NCBI RefSeq assembly: GCF_038396675.1
Contig: NC_088926.1
Span: forward strand, 6,172,501-6,236,500
Direction of reading: 5' to 3'
DNA length: 64,000 nucleotides
From: Hydra vulgaris
Lineage: Eukaryota > Cnidaria > Hydrozoa > Anthoathecata > Hydridae
Position 1 is the first letter of the stretch. The number at the start of each line of letters is the position of its first letter. Of this stretch, positions 1-12,071 are shown one piece after another. The position numbers and the translations under genes are program-made. The notes under the pieces were generated by a model. It ran no database searches. It was not told the DNA's origin and worked only from the letters and a program-made list of their open reading frames with translations.

Positions 1-412
1 AGAACATTTAAAACTTATTGACACTTCCCAATATGGTCTTATTGAGACTCTATTGAATTCAAATTTGAACTTACAGTTGCTGAACTAATATGACTAAACC
101 AGATAAAAAAATATTGTTCAGAACTTCATAGAAATCAACTCCTTAAAAACATTCAATCACAAAAGACAAATAGAACTCTATAATTCTCATGCAACAATTT
201 ATATCAAAATTTTAAAATATCTTTGATAAGTTTAGAAAAATATAGCAAATATTCAAGGGTTTTTAAACTATTTAATATATAATTAGATTTAAACTAATTA
301 AAACTCTAATGACTGTTATAGGAATTGCAATAAAAAAAGATTTAATTTTTAATTCTAAAGTATTTGTTACTACAATTATTCAATCTTAGTAACATTTTTT
401 TTTAAAACTTAC

Positions 413-3400
413 GTGCACATGTATTTCCATTCCCAGTAAAACCATTATTACAGACACATTGTTGAACACCATTAACAGTTAAACATTGAGCATTAGCGCT
501 ACATAAAGAACATGTTGAAGCTGAAAATAGTATAAACAAATTTCATAACAAAACAAAATAGAAATAAATTTTATTAAATAATTTCTGGAAAAATATTTAT
601 TTAACAAATGCAATACAATTGATTTTATGAAAAAATGTTAAATTTACATAATTTTACATTACAATATTAGACATAGACACATTGCAGAGAAATGTGAACA
701 CTTAAGCATTGATATTAGCAGTTATTACAAGGGTTAGGTGAAGCTTTAAAAATATATAAAACCTATTAGATATAATCTTTGAGTATTAGTAAACATATCT
801 ACTTATTGAAAACAAAGAAATACAGTTTTTTGTTTAAAATACTTACCACATTTAGATTGAGTTAAACATGGGTACCATGTATTAAAGTTTTTTTATATTT
901 TATAATTGAAAATATTAAATTCTTATATATTTTATAAATATATATTTACTAGATGTGCTAAATTTATTTTACAAATAAACTATGATAGAAATAAAAATAA
1001 GACTCCATGGAAACAAATTTTGTAAATTATATATAATGATGATGATGATAACTATGGAAATGGTAAAAATAAAAAATGATTATAAATGCAGACATTTAAA
1101 ATTTAACCTGGATTAGTATATTACTAAAAAACCTTTAGTAAAATTGTAAACAAAATTAATTAATCTTATATATTATTACTTAAAACAAAAGTAATGGCGA
1201 TAAATAGTTTCTTATCATATTTAATAAGAAAGTATAGGAAATTTATATAAATGTAATAACTATGTCATTTAAAATTATGCAAATATAAAAATTCCATTTT
1301 TATAGCGTTACATGCAAACATCTTTAGAATAATTTGAGTTTGTGGACAGTAAGTGAAAAAATTGTGAATAATATATGTATAAAATTTATTTTCAAAACGC
1401 GGTATTCGAGGTACATTATTTTGAGTTTATTAGGACCTAATAGATATTGTGTACAATTATATGCTAAGCGAAGTATAACCCTATATTTTTCTTATTTTAA
1501 AAAACATTTATTTTCAAAACACGGTATGGAAGTGCGGTATTTAATTGTGAAATTTTTTTAATGTCATTAATTTAATTGTCGGTTATTGAAGTGTTAAAAG
1601 AATAGAAAAGTTTTCCAGATTGGGTAGCAGATCTATGTTTTGACAGAACAAGTTCAAACACTGGTGTTAACACTGGCGCTATTACTATCATTCAGCAGAA
1701 ATATGACAAATCTTTACTGTTTTTAGCCTGCAGATGTCATGTTTTTAAATTATTTTGGCTGCTGGTTCCAAGAACATTTAAAACTTATTGACACTTCCCA
1801 ATATGGTCTTATTGAGACTCTATTGAATTCAAATTTGAACTTACAGTAGCTGAACTAATATGGCTAAACCAGATGAAAACAATATACTTCAGAACTTCAT
1901 AGAAATCAACTCCTTAAAAACATTCAATCACAAAAGACAAACAGAACTCTATAATTCTCATGCAACAATTTAAAACAAAGTTATAAAATACTTTTGAAAT
2001 GTTTAAAAAAATGTAGCAAATATTCAAGGGTTTTTGAACTATTTAATATATAATTCGATTTAAACTGATTAAAACTCTAATGACTGTTATAAGAATTGCA
2101 ATAAATAAAGATTTAATGTTTAATTCTAAAATATTTGTTACTACAATTATTCAATCTTAGTAACATTTTTTTTTTAAACTTACGTGTGCATGTAATTCCA
2201 TTCCCAGTAAAACCACTATTACAGACACATTGTTGAACACCATTAACAGTTAAACATTGAGCATTAGCGCTACATGAACTACAGGGATTTACTGAAACTA
2301 AAATAATATATAAAACCTTAAACCAAAACGTAAAAAAATATTTCACTAAATACTTTCTTAAAAAATATTTAACAAATTCAATATAAATGATTTTACATAA
2401 CAAAATAAGTTAAATTTACATAATTTAACATATATTTATAAAATTTATTTTCAAAACGCGGTATGCGCGGTACATTATTTTGAGTTTATAAGGACCTAAC
2501 AGATATTGTGTACAATTATATGTTAAGCAAAGTATAACGCTATATTTTTCTACTTTTAAAAAACGTTTATTTTCAAAACACGGTATGGAAGTGCGGTATT
2601 TAATTGTGACATTTTTTTAATGTCATTAATTTAATTGTTGGTTATTAAAGTGTTAAAAGAATGGAAAGGTTTTCCAGATTTGGTACCAGATCTATGTTTT
2701 GACAGAACAAGTTCAAACACTGGTGTTAACACTGGCGCTATTACTATCATTCAGCAGAAATATGACAAATCTTTACTGTTTTTAGCCTGCAGATGTCATG
2801 TTTTTAAATTATTTTGGCTGTTGGTTCCAAGAACATTTAAAACTTATTGACACTTCCCAATACGGTCTTATTGAGACTCCATTGAATTCAAATCTGAACT
2901 TACAGTAGCTGAACTAATATGGTTAAACCAGATGAAAACAATATTCTTCAGAACTTCATAGAAATCAACTCCTTAAAAACATTCAATCACAAAAGACAAA
3001 CAGAACTCTATAATTCTCATGCAACAATTTAAAACAAAGTTATAAAATACTTTTGAAAAGTTTAAAAAAATGTAGCAAATATTCAAGGGTTTTTGAACTA
3101 TTTAATATATAATTAGATTTAAACTGATTAAAACTCTAATGACTGTTATAAGAATTGCAATAAATAAAGATTTAATGTTTAATTCTAAAATATTTGTTAC
3201 TACAATTATTCAATCTTAGTAACATTTTTTTTTTAAACTTACGTGTGCATGTAATTCCATTCCCAGTAAAACCATTATTACAGACGCATTGTTGAACACC
3301 ATTAACAGTTAAACATTGAGCATTAGCGCTACATGAACTACATGGATTTGCTGAAACTAAAAATAATATATAAAACCTTAAACCAAAACATAAAAAAATT

Positions 3401-5459
3401 TTATTAAATATTTTCTTAAAAAATATTTAACAAATTCAATATAAATGATTTTATATAACAAAATTAGTTAAATTTACATAATTTTACATTACAATAAATT
3501 TATAATACTATTAATCCTAAAAAAAAGTGAAGTATAAGTGAACGAAAACAAAAAACTAAAAAAAATTCAAAAGTTAAGGGATTAAATAAATCATTAGTTA
3601 ATTAACTAATAAGTTATATTATTATTTTAAAAAAATGGAATTATTTTTAACATTTTTTACTGACAACTTATTTTTGACAACGGACAAATTATTTTTGAAA
3701 TAAAAAAAGATTTACAACAGAAAACTTTAAAACCTGCATAATGTCCAGCTTTTTAGGTTTTTTATTAACAGCTTGTTAATAAACATTTTTATTTCATAAC
3801 AGCCTTGTTGTGAGTAAATAACATGATAGAATTCTGAGTAAACTTGTATTTAACAAAAAAAATTCTAATTTAAAACTTACTACATGTATATCCATCCCCA
3901 GTAAAGCCAGATAAACAAACACATTGTTGAACATTATTAACAGTTACACATTGACCATTTGCACTACATGTACCACAACCAGTACCTTAAAAAGAAAAAG
4001 GCTTAAAATTAAAATATAAACAGAAATACAGTTGATATTAATAAAAAAAAAGAAAAAAGAAAAAGACCTGATGCATAAACACTCAAATCATCAATGGCTA
4101 CATTTGCTTGAAACATATATGGAGTACAACCAACAACAAATTGAATTGTCTAAACAAAAGATTTATATATATCAGGACTTGAAATAATGCAGAAAAAATC
4201 TAATCCTGAAAAAAAAAGTTGTTTTTTTATGCAATTAGATTTTTTTGCGTTAATTCTTAATTATGAAATATAATAATATTGTTTATAATTTACAATTTTA
4301 TATACAAATTATAAACAATATTATTATCTTTCATAATATATATTTCATATAAATTTATATAACTTATGCAGTTATAGTGTAATGAGCAATTAACGTATTT
4401 AATACTATTAAGATATTATTTTTAGTAGTTGTTTTTGCCTAACATGATACTAAAAAAAAGTATAAGTAAAAAACTAAGAGTAAAAACGCATATACTACAA
4501 TATTTTGAGCACTTTAATTATTTATTTTTAAAGAATATTTTATTGTTATTGTAAAAAACTATAAAGCAACAACAAAGCGAACTGCAAAGTTGTTTAACAA
4601 TATAAAGAGTTTGTATTAATGTAAAACAAAGTATAATTAAGTTGATTTCATTCAATTTTTTCGTTCAAATTGCTTTGCAATAAAAAGAAAAACAAAAAAA
4701 TTTAGTTTAACAAATCGAATTATATTTCCTTAAGTTGAAAAATATGCTTAAATTATATTTTCGAAATAATTTGCATAAATATTATATGGTTTCAATCAAT
4801 TTGGGGCCCCCAAAGTACTTTTTTTATTTTTTGGAAGGGGCCCCAAAATTTAGCCTAGGGTCCACAAAATTGTAAATCCAACAATGCACTATTCTTTAGT
4901 GTTGTTCTTGAAGGACAACCCTAAACATCTTTTGAGGATGACTTGAAATCACTAACAACCACTAACAATCATGTTTAGTGATTGTTAGTGATTGATCCTC
5001 AAAGGATGTTTATGTTGTCTTTAAAGGACAACAAGTTATGCATTGTAAACATAGTTGGACCCGTTTTATCTTCTAAGCTTAAGCCTCTTTCCCATCATAA
5101 AGTTACATCTCTTTCTCTTTTCTACAAATACTATCTTGGTTGCTGCTCAAAGAAATTATAATCTCTACTTTCATCAACTAAAACTCATGCTTGCTTGACT
5201 TGTTATTTGGCTAAGTCTCATTCATTTACTGTATCTGTCCTTGCATTCTCTAAAAACTTTTATTCATCTAGTTTCTTTCCCCGCATTTCAACCATTTGGA
5301 ACTCTCTCCCATCTTCATATTTTCCTGAATCATACAACCTACAACTCCTTAAGTCTTCTATCAACTGTTTTCTTGCTCTATTACTTTATTCTTTTTTTTC
5401 CTAGTAACTCCCAACTTAATATTGGTTGCTTGCAGCCTTGTTGGGAGTGAATCAGAATA

Positions 5460-5549
<90 letters not shown>

Positions 5550-8545
5550 GTATATATATATGAAATATTAAATGTAATTAAATATAACAATTGTTAATAA
5601 ACAATGCTTATTGCGTCAATATATAACACTAAAATCAATTAATATAAGATTGAGAAAGATAAAGTTATCTAAGAAATTTTTATAAAGCAGCAGTATTCTC
5701 ATCTCTCCGTTAAGCTTAACGGAGCTTTTGTCTGAAATTTCATTACAATATCTAAGTAAAGAAACGACGAAAATCTATATAAATTCGTTAAAATAAAACT
5801 TATACCAAAATAAAACATGTTTAAAAAATTATAATTTTAAATAAATTTTTTATTAATGTAATTCAAAAGAAATTTTTGAGTAACGCTCCGTTAAGCTTAA
5901 CGGAGAGATGAGAATACGGCTACAGGACTGCTCCAACCATGTTAAGCTTTAAGCATACCAAAATAAAAAAATTTTCAGTAAATTTCAGTATTAATTGTCC
6001 TATTTGAATCTGAAATAATAATAAAAAAGGACCTTTATGTATGCGCGCGTAGCTGTATATATATATAATTTAAATGTTAAAATAATTTCAATAAAAAAAT
6101 ACAACTTTATAATGGAACTTAAAGTTTCATGCCATTCGGCAATCATTAGCCATATTATTTGAATATAAAATAAAAACGAGTTTTATTTCACCAAAAAGTG
6201 AAAAATTGAATTTAAATCATTATGACAAATGAAATCAACATCTAGAATCTCTCAAAATCTCAACTTCATCACAAAAATAAAATAAAAAACTTATAACTAT
6301 TTCATTTGATCCTATTTTACTCTAAAACTGTTTAGTTTTATACAACTATTATAAAATAAAAGATTAAAAAGTTAAAGGCAAAAGATTAAAGTCAAAGACA
6401 AATCGTTTAACTTAAGATATGCTAATTATTTGACTTAAGTTTAAGCAAATCATTTGATTTAGGATAATATGAAACGTTTGATAACTTAATAATTTTATTT
6501 TTTAAATGATTATGCCATTATATTGATAAAATTATTATCATGGTACTATTAAACATATTTACAAAAGTAAAAAAATATTTTGTTTATGGAAAAAAAGACT
6601 ATAAATAAAAAAGCTTGATATAAAATAACATAAAATGAAAACAACATAAAAAACATTTTTTTTTTACCATTACTGTTGATGTGAATGTATAGGTTTTGTC
6701 AATGACTGTCCAAGGAGCATCTGAATTTGCTTGTAACTGACCAGTAAGTACTTGATCATCTCTCAAAAGCACCATATTACCATTATAAAAGCGAATATCT
6801 GTAAATGTATATATTTATAATGTTCACAACTTTTAAATAAATTATCTTATAATTTTGTTTATATATATATTTTTTAAACAAGCATAATTCCATAATAAAA
6901 TCAACTTACTAAAAGATTGAATTGCAGATCCATATGCATGAAGAGCAAATTTAAGGTGTAAGGATGTTGCACTCGAAGAAAGTGTAAGAGTTAAAGGTAA
7001 ATTTGAACTGTTAATGTTATTAGGTAAAGAGGATAAAAAGAAAAGAAAGTATGTCCCATCTAAAAAAATTCACTGTGATTATCATAATTGTAATAATTGT
7101 CATTTAAATTAAATAAGACAATACAAATAACAACAAAAACAGAACTAGGAAAAAAATAATAGTACCATAATATTATGCATTATAATGCAATAACAATAAA
7201 ATAATAATAAAATTAATAAATACAAATAAAATAGTAATTTTACTAGTAATACGAAGCCTAATTTATTACTATTAAAAAAAAAAAAACCTACTATAGGCAA
7301 CGGATGGTCCAGTATTTTGTGATGGTGTTTTCTTATTAGTTCTTTGCCAAGCATATGTATTAGTTAGGGGTTGGAGTGCTGTGTCCAAACCACAAGTATC
7401 AGTTTCAAACCCACAATAAAATACTAAACGCCCTTGGCCTAAAAACAATTTGAATTGAATTCGTTATATTTCATATACATATATTTTTTTCAATGTTAAT
7501 TCACGAATTGTAGCGAATCCTAATTGTGGTTACAACCTACTTTCAACTTGAAATGCAATCCTTGACGAACAAGGCTGTTGCGCGAAGAAACAAGAAAAGC
7601 GCAATTCTACCAGGACACTAGGCGTCGCTCTAATACAAATTGAGGAATTAAGCTTATGAATAAAGAAGCATTTAACATATTGAACTGATTTTTTTATAAA
7701 ACATCGAATTTTTGTTTATATTTCTATATTTAAAAGAAAAATATTCGGTTTTAATAAAAAACAGTTTATTGTATTTTTTCATGGTTCATCCGGACTAATT
7801 TCTGACTAATCCGAAAACTACATATGTCCTGATAATTTTATTCAAAAAACAGTAAGCACCGATATTTTATATTTTACCACGAATTCGATATAAAATATGA
7901 ATAAAATGTAGATTTCTCTGCGCATACGGCCAGCCGCAGGCGCAGTCTACGGCTGGCTTTGGTTAATCCAGTAATATCTACGAAACGTCAAAGCTGTCAA
8001 AAAAAATTGGTAAATATAATTTATAGGCGCTCCTCTATTTCAATTTAAGAAAGAATTAAAAAAGGCATTTTTGGATTACAATCTTAATATACCAACATAG
8101 CTAGCTATAGTAATAAAATAAAAAGAAATGAATGTTCTTTAATTACAAAAGTATTCATTTTTAAATTTTAAAAGTAACTATTTTCTTTAAAAGATTTTAT
8201 ATAATTTAAGCTATTTGGCAAATGCATATTTTTATGTCAGGTTTTATTATATTTCAATCACCAAATAAAATAATTAATTGAAAGATATAGTGCTAAATGT
8301 ACTTCTTTACTAAATTAAGTCTGCAAGTTGTAGAAGTTGAGAGGCGCAGCTGCACCTAATTTTCGAGATTTAGGTGCTGCGCGCAGCACCTAAATCTCGC
8401 ATGAATCCTAATATCTCACTTGCAAAAACTAGCGAATACGTTATATAAAAATAATTTAAATAAGATATTACAGCAAAAAAAGAATTAAAAATTTTATACC
8501 TGCTACAAGACTCAATAAGACAACAAATGTGGCTGCTGCTAACAT
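413..8545 (-). CDS. Secreted MAM-EGF protein gene (5' end complete, 3' end off the window)
   Basis: Nine exons can be joined on the minus strand with consensus splice sites and matching phases: 8500-8545 (start ATG, signal peptide MLAAATFVVLLSLVAG), 7292-7438, 6910-7059, 6668-6798, 4068-4149, 3881-3985, 3243-3350, 2184-2291 and 413-520. Exons 2-5 make one MAM domain of about 170 residues: it opens with the Cys-Gly-Phe-Glu...Cys-Gly pattern, has the central Trp-Gln-Arg, and ends with VAIDDLSVYA. Exons 6-9 each encode one six-cysteine EGF-like repeat and are phase 1-1, so each can be duplicated or skipped without a frameshift. The last exon seen still ends in a donor (411-412), so more exons lie left of the window. 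MAM domains are extracellular adhesion modules; the product is probably a secreted or surface protein. No transmembrane exon is visible. Confidence 0.85.
661..743 (-). pseudogene. Dead EGF-like exon
   Basis: Read on the minus strand from an AG acceptor at 744-745, this stretch follows the EGF exons next to it (Ser-Pro-Asn-Pro-Cys-x-x-Cys ... Gln-Cys ... Gln-Cys-Val) but has two in-frame stops and no matching GTAAGT donor. It lies between intact EGF exons 413-520 and 2184-2291. It is probably an older EGF exon copy that decayed. The low end is approximate. Confidence 0.55.
1583..1791 (+). pseudogene. Transposase-like coding scrap, copy 1
   Basis: The frame encodes a pattern with Asp-Arg-Thr-Ser-Ser-Asn-Thr-Gly followed by Leu-Phe-Leu-Ala-Cys-Arg-Cys-His. 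I associate this with uncharacterised DDE-type transposon proteins of cnidarians and insects (Thr-Ser-Ser-Asn-Thr-Gly, then Leu-Ala-Cys-Arg-His-His). An in-frame stop lies near its start. It runs opposite to the MAM-EGF gene and sits in one of its introns. A better copy is at 2635-2850, and the tail of a third starts the window. Confidence 0.45.
2635..2850 (+). pseudogene. Transposase-like coding scrap, copy 2
   Basis: This is the duplicated partner of the scrap at 1583-1791, nearly identical but without the early stop, giving 71 open codons. It has the same Asp-Arg-Thr-Ser-Ser-Asn-Thr-Gly and Leu-Ala-Cys-Arg-Cys-His signatures. It is far too short for a transposase and was carried along by the EGF-exon duplication. 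The family is not settled. Confidence 0.45.
4882..5045. mobile_element. Small palindromic MITE in a MAM-EGF intron
   Basis: The two halves are imperfect inverted repeats: CAATGCA...GTTGTTCTTGAAGGACAAC on the left, and AAAGGACAACAAG...TGCATTG on the right, with inner arms around ATCTTTTGAGGAT / ATCCTCAAAGGAT and TTAGTGATTGTTAGTGAT. No coding capacity. It has the shape of a non-autonomous DNA element. Confidence 0.6.
5046..5460 (+). pseudogene. LINE 3' end (reverse-transcriptase ORF C-terminus)
   Basis: The plus strand reads as the C-terminal tail of a non-LTR retrotransposon ORF, including Ser-Phe-Phe-Pro-Arg, Trp-Asn-Ser-Leu-Pro-Ser-Ser and Phe-Pro-Glu-Ser-Tyr-Asn-Leu-Gln, then a stop and a short 3' end running straight into a (CA)n tract. 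The same C-terminal signature appears, more decayed, near 55600-55790. The copy is 5'-truncated, as usual for LINE insertions. Upstream of about 5195 one frame contains a stop. Confidence 0.65.
5461..5543. repeat. (CA)n microsatellite at a LINE tail
   Basis: About 80 bases of uninterrupted CA repeats start directly after the LINE 3' end and are followed by a short (AT)n stretch. The frames open through it encode only Cys-Val or Thr-His repeats and are not genes. The position suggests the LINE tail seeded or landed on the microsatellite. Confidence 0.95.
5693..5917. mobile_element. MITE with self-palindromic termini
   Basis: The ends are inverted repeats of GTATTCTCATCTC followed by the perfect palindrome TCCGTTAAGCTTAACGGA; the right end is its mirror. 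The 225-bp body has no ORF. A diverged copy lies at about 44335-44560 and a further fragment at about 54500-54615, so this is a family. Confidence 0.75.
7500..7640 (-). repeat. Interspersed repeat, copy 1
   Basis: Read on the minus strand this matches about 47175-47300 on the plus strand: both have CGCG(C/A)A..GCCTTGTT, TCAAGG, a middle GTTG(A)..AG, and GGTTATAACCACAATTA or a close variant. It may be a SINE or another short retroelement. No A/B boxes were identified with confidence. Confidence 0.45.
8364..8399. repeat. Perfect 36-bp palindrome
   Basis: CGAGATTTAGGTGCTGCG is followed without a spacer by its exact reverse complement, and a partial third copy (GCAGCTGCACCTAA) precedes it. It lies just 3' of the signal-peptide exon of the MAM-EGF gene, in the first intron. 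No element boundaries or target duplication are visible. Confidence 0.9.
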
Positions 8546-10120
8546 TTTCTTTTTCAACACTAAAACATACAAACTTTTTTGAAATTTTTTTACTAACAGT
8601 TTGTGCAATAGAATGGAGACAGAGAGTGAAAAAAAATATACTTTTCATTAGTAATAGTAAAGTATTTAATAGTATTGACATATTGTTTTTGAAATTTCCT
8701 TTAAAAGCAAACTTTAAAAACAATATGTTAGTAATTTAAAAACAATATGTTAGTACTATTAAATACAAATCTTTGCAAAGCTAAAGCTTTTTCTTGAAAA
8801 TTTTTTTTCTTCTTTTATGGAAATTAGCCGTTTTTATTAGAGAAGGACAGTCCTCTTTATGATGAATCTTTTTATTTTAGACAGATTTATTAGAAACTAA
8901 TGAGTATTCTTCTAAATTTACATTTTCTTCTCTTGATGTTTGTATTTTTTTTGTGGAAATGTTTTCTTGACTTAATTTCAAACATATTGAAATTTTATTT
9001 GATCTTGTTTTTAGTCAAACGCAATATAAAAATATTGTTTCGCATATGTCTAACAAATCATTAAAAGATGATTAATGAGTTTAGTATTCATTCTATGGAG
9101 AAGCGCTCATCAAATATTATGAGAATAAGTACTAAAAGATTAACGGGAGCGAATAGATTTAGGGGGTAATGCAAAACATTGCAAAACTATCGCCGATTAT
9201 AGAAAAACACGTCTGAAAATCGAAGCAGTGGGTTGATCAAAAGATTTGAATTAATGTTTTATATGTAAAATAAAAGCCATTTCCATTTGTGCAATCGGAA
9301 ACACAATTGGTTCACTTAGGTGATTTTTAGCTGTTGTATGGTTTTCCTTGGTTTTCTATTGGTTCCCCCTTGCTCTATTCTCAATTCATACCGTCTGTTA
9401 AGTCTTTTTGTCAATAATAAAATAGTTTGCTCATTAAAAAAAATTATTTTATTTTTTATGTTAATAAAAACTTGTTCAAAATGTGTGTTACAAATTGGTT
9501 GCTTAAAAATTGGTTACATGTTTCACCAATTAAAAAAAAATCATTTTTTATCGTTTTTTTCATTCTCCATAATGTTTATGAAGAAACTGGTTACAGAAAT
9601 TATTTAATAACAATATAACAACTTATAGTTTTAACTTATAGTTTTAACTTTTTTAAATGCCACATGACCACACACTCTCACAAGTATACATTAATAATGC
9701 GTCTAATTTATTAAAATTACTGACCAATTGGATTACATTTAACAACTTTATTTCAACAGTAAAGATAAAAATCTTTTTTTAAATTGCCTTAATCTGTTCA
9801 AATATTTTAGTTCAATACAAAATTATAATCCATGTTCTTTATACCTGAAAAAAATTTCTATAACTCTCTTAAGTATTGTCTAAAAATATCTGTAAAGTTC
9901 AATACTAGATAAATAAAATGCCTGACGCCAAAATCAGTTATTTTTTAACGAGATACTAAATCACTCTAATTGTATAAAACTTTGAGAAAATGCAGTTAGA
10001 GTTTTTAACACAAATTTTATATTTTAATAACATTTTTTCAGATCAATTTTTTTTCTTGTTTACTTTAAATTTTCAAGAAAATATGAGTTTTATAAATAAT
10101 AGAAATACCAGGTAGAAATA
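8546..10120. other. Gene-poor stretch upstream of the MAM-EGF start
   Basis: No coding region is recognised. Pyrimidine-rich AG sites on the minus strand just above the ATG at 8545 (for example GTATGTTTTAG) could be the acceptor for an upstream 5'UTR exon. A possible donor on the minus strand follows at about 12772-12780 (AAG|GTAAGT), but the link is untested. Confidence 0.4.
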
Positions 10121-10317
10121 CCAGCGATTCAGTATTTCACAGGAAGACGTGCGATTGCACGCAACTATATGACCACGCAAAAAATACTTTGTTTTAACAA
10201 TTTGACCACGGCTTTGTACATATTTTCAAAATTTAAAAATGCGCTCCCAAAACTCACCTAAACTCATCTAAAAAACTTTAAAGAAAGGAAAAAAAATCTT
10301 AACGAAAGAGAAAATAA

Positions 10318-10339
10318 TATATATATATATATATATATA
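10318..10339. repeat. (AT)n microsatellite
   Basis: Short uninterrupted TA run inside the inverted-repeat element. Confidence 0.9.
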
Positions 10340-10461
10340 GAACCCTTAGATGTTGTCCGAAAGTTTTTTCGATATTTTGTTGACAAAAAGTAAAAATTAA
10401 AATGCAAGACCGGAATTTTTTTTTTTTAATAATGATAGACTGCCTGCCCCAACCAAACCCT

Positions 10462-10653
10462 CAGTCGATGTAGCAGCACTCCCTTGCGGGTCAGGCTATT
10501 TGTCAGTCGATGAAGCAGCACTCCCTTGCGAGTCAGGCTATTTGTCAGTCGATGTAGCAGCACTCCCTTGCGAGTCAGGCTATTTGTCAGTCGATGTAGC
10601 AGCACTCCCTTGCGAGTCAGGCTATAAGATAGTCGATGTAGCAACACTCCGCG
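10462..10653. repeat. 42-bp minisatellite, about 4.5 copies
   Basis: The unit starts CAGTCGATGTAGCAGCACTC and continues CCTTGCGAGTCAGGCTATTTGT. Units begin at 10462, 10504, 10546, 10588 and 10630 (last partial). Because 42 is a multiple of three, a 14-residue repeat stays open on the minus strand; I do not take that as a gene. Confidence 0.9.
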
Positions 10654-10998
10654 CATGATTTACAGTAAAAAAAATAAAAATAAAAACATTTTATTAAAAA
10701 AAATAAAAATAAAAACATTTTATTAAAAAAAATAAAAATAAAAACATTGTTTATATTGTTAAAAACATTCAAAATGTTATAAAAACATTCAGAATGTTTT
10801 TAAAAACATTCTGGTCAATTAAATTTGCGTTTTTGTGGTTTTTTTAAAAAACGATTAATTTGTAATTAAATTAATGGTTTTTACTTTCGTCCAACACGGA
10901 AATGTTGGACGAAAGTCAAAAGTAATTAAAAGTGACGTATGTGTTGGCGTAAGAATCACTTTTTTCCTTCCGCTCTTCCTAAAGCCAACAAACTATAG

Positions 10999-10999
<1 letters not shown>

Positions 11000-11051
<52 letters not shown>
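11000..11051. repeat. (AT)n microsatellite
   Basis: About 50 bases of TA repeat ending directly at the left terminus of the foldback MITE. Confidence 0.95.
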
Positions 11052-11053
<2 letters not shown>

Positions 11054-11673
11054 CGCGGTTTCAGCTTTTTTTAATGTTTGAGATAGCTAACTTCCTAAAA
11101 TGGAACAAACTCCAAAAATTTATATGTTTATACTTATATCAAATAAAGATTCATTACAAGAAATTGCAATGATTGTAGTCTGGGAACAAAATAGCCCTAA
11201 AATTTTGGCCACAACTGCCCCTGACAAGAGAGCAATAAGTTCGTAAAATATTTTTTGAACTATTCTTAAATAAATTTATCTTCATGAATAAATTCTAAAT
11301 TTCATACAATAATCTCCTATTGTTCTATAATTAAGGCTACACAAAGTTTGAACCCCCTCAATATGAAGGGGTTACAAGTTTTGTAAGGTTATAATTTTTG
11401 AACGTTAAGAGATTAGTGTATGAAATTTAGAATTTATCGATGAATATAAATCTATTTAAGAAAAGTACAAAAAATATTTTACGAACTTGTTGCTCTCTTG
11501 TTTGGGGCAGTTGTGGCCGAAATTTTAGGTCTTTTTCGTTCCCAGACTCCAATCATCGCAATTCTTTTCAAAGCTTTGTTATTTGACAAAAATATAAACA
11601 TATAAATTTTTGGAGTTTGTTCTATGTTAGGAAGTTAGCTATATTAAACATCAAAAAAAGCCGAATCCGCGCC
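11052..11673. mobile_element. Foldback MITE, 622 bp
   Basis: Almost the whole element is one inverted repeat: GGCGCGGTTTCAGCTTTTTT at the left is mirrored by AAAAAAAGCCGAATCCGCGCC at the right, and the inner arms (TAGCTAACTTCCTAA, GGAACAAACTCC, TTTGGGGCAGTTGTGGCC-like) pair throughout. No ORF. It lies within TA-rich flanks, consistent with a TA-type target. A fragment of the same family is at 24290-24386. Confidence 0.8.
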
Positions 11674-11987
11674 TGATATATAAATTTAAAAAATTATATA
11701 CAACTGTCAATTATACTTTTAAAAAAATCATTATCAGTAAATTGTTACTTTATTTAAAAGCGTTTCGCTAATATAAAAACGTTTGTTAAGAAGTTTTGAT
11801 GTAATTTATTTCACTTAAAATTCAGAATATTTTTTATTCAGCGCGTTTTTAAAATGCTTTATGAAATAGCCGCGGTCAAATTGTCAAAACAAAATGTAAT
11901 TTGCCTGGTCATATAATGACGTGCGATCGCACGTCTTTCTGTGAAAGACTGCAGTGGTCTTTAAATTGGCTCAACCAATTATATTTT

Positions 11988-12068
<81 letters not shown>
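11988..12068. repeat. (AT)n microsatellite
   Basis: About 80 bases of uninterrupted TA repeat just outside the right end of the inverted-repeat element. Tyr-Ile frames across it are artefacts. Confidence 0.95.

Positions 12069-12071
<3 letters not shown>

Larger units (their letters stand above)
1..3496. repeat. Tandem array of ~1.05-kb units, each carrying one EGF exon
   Basis: Three copies of one segment lie head to tail: a partial copy at 1-665, and fuller copies at about 1378-2437 and 2438-3496. The same words (for example AGAACATTTAAAACTTATTG) start at 1, 1771 and 2831, an offset of 1060 between the last two. Each unit holds a transposase-like coding scrap on the plus strand and, further on, a 108-bp EGF exon on the minus strand (413-520, 2184-2291, 3243-3350). 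The last two copies are nearly identical, so the duplication looks recent. The array sits inside the MAM-EGF gene and lengthens its EGF series without breaking frame. Confidence 0.85.
10121..11957. mobile_element. Inverted-repeat DNA element with nested insertions
   Basis: The left end (CCAGCGATTCAG, TTTCACAGGAAGACGTGCG, then ATATGACCACGCAAA and TTTTAACAATTTGACCACGG) is matched in inverse order at the right end (CCGCGGTCAAATTGTCAAAAC ... ATATAATGACGTGCGATCGCACGTCTTTCTGTGAAA). The arms exceed 100 bp with scattered mismatches. No transposase is visible, so it is non-autonomous. It contains the 42-bp minisatellite, an (AT)n tract and the foldback MITE at 11052-11673, so it is older than that MITE. 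Confidence 0.65.

Noticed and set aside
842..890. Small exon with a GTAAGT donor (Tyr-Pro-Cys-Leu-Thr-Gln-Ser-Lys-Cys-Gly) on the minus strand
   Set aside because: The donor is good, but no AG acceptor lies close upstream and the frame is too short to support.
5361..5590. Cys-Val repeat frames on the minus strand
   Set aside because: They are the (CA)n microsatellite read in two frames.
8370..8723. 117-codon frame on the minus strand over the signal-peptide exon
   Set aside because: The real coding here is only 8500-8545 in another frame, which fits the splice phases of the MAM exons.
10426..10656. 14-residue repeat protein
   Set aside because: It exists only because the minisatellite unit is 42 bp; no start context, splice sites or domain.
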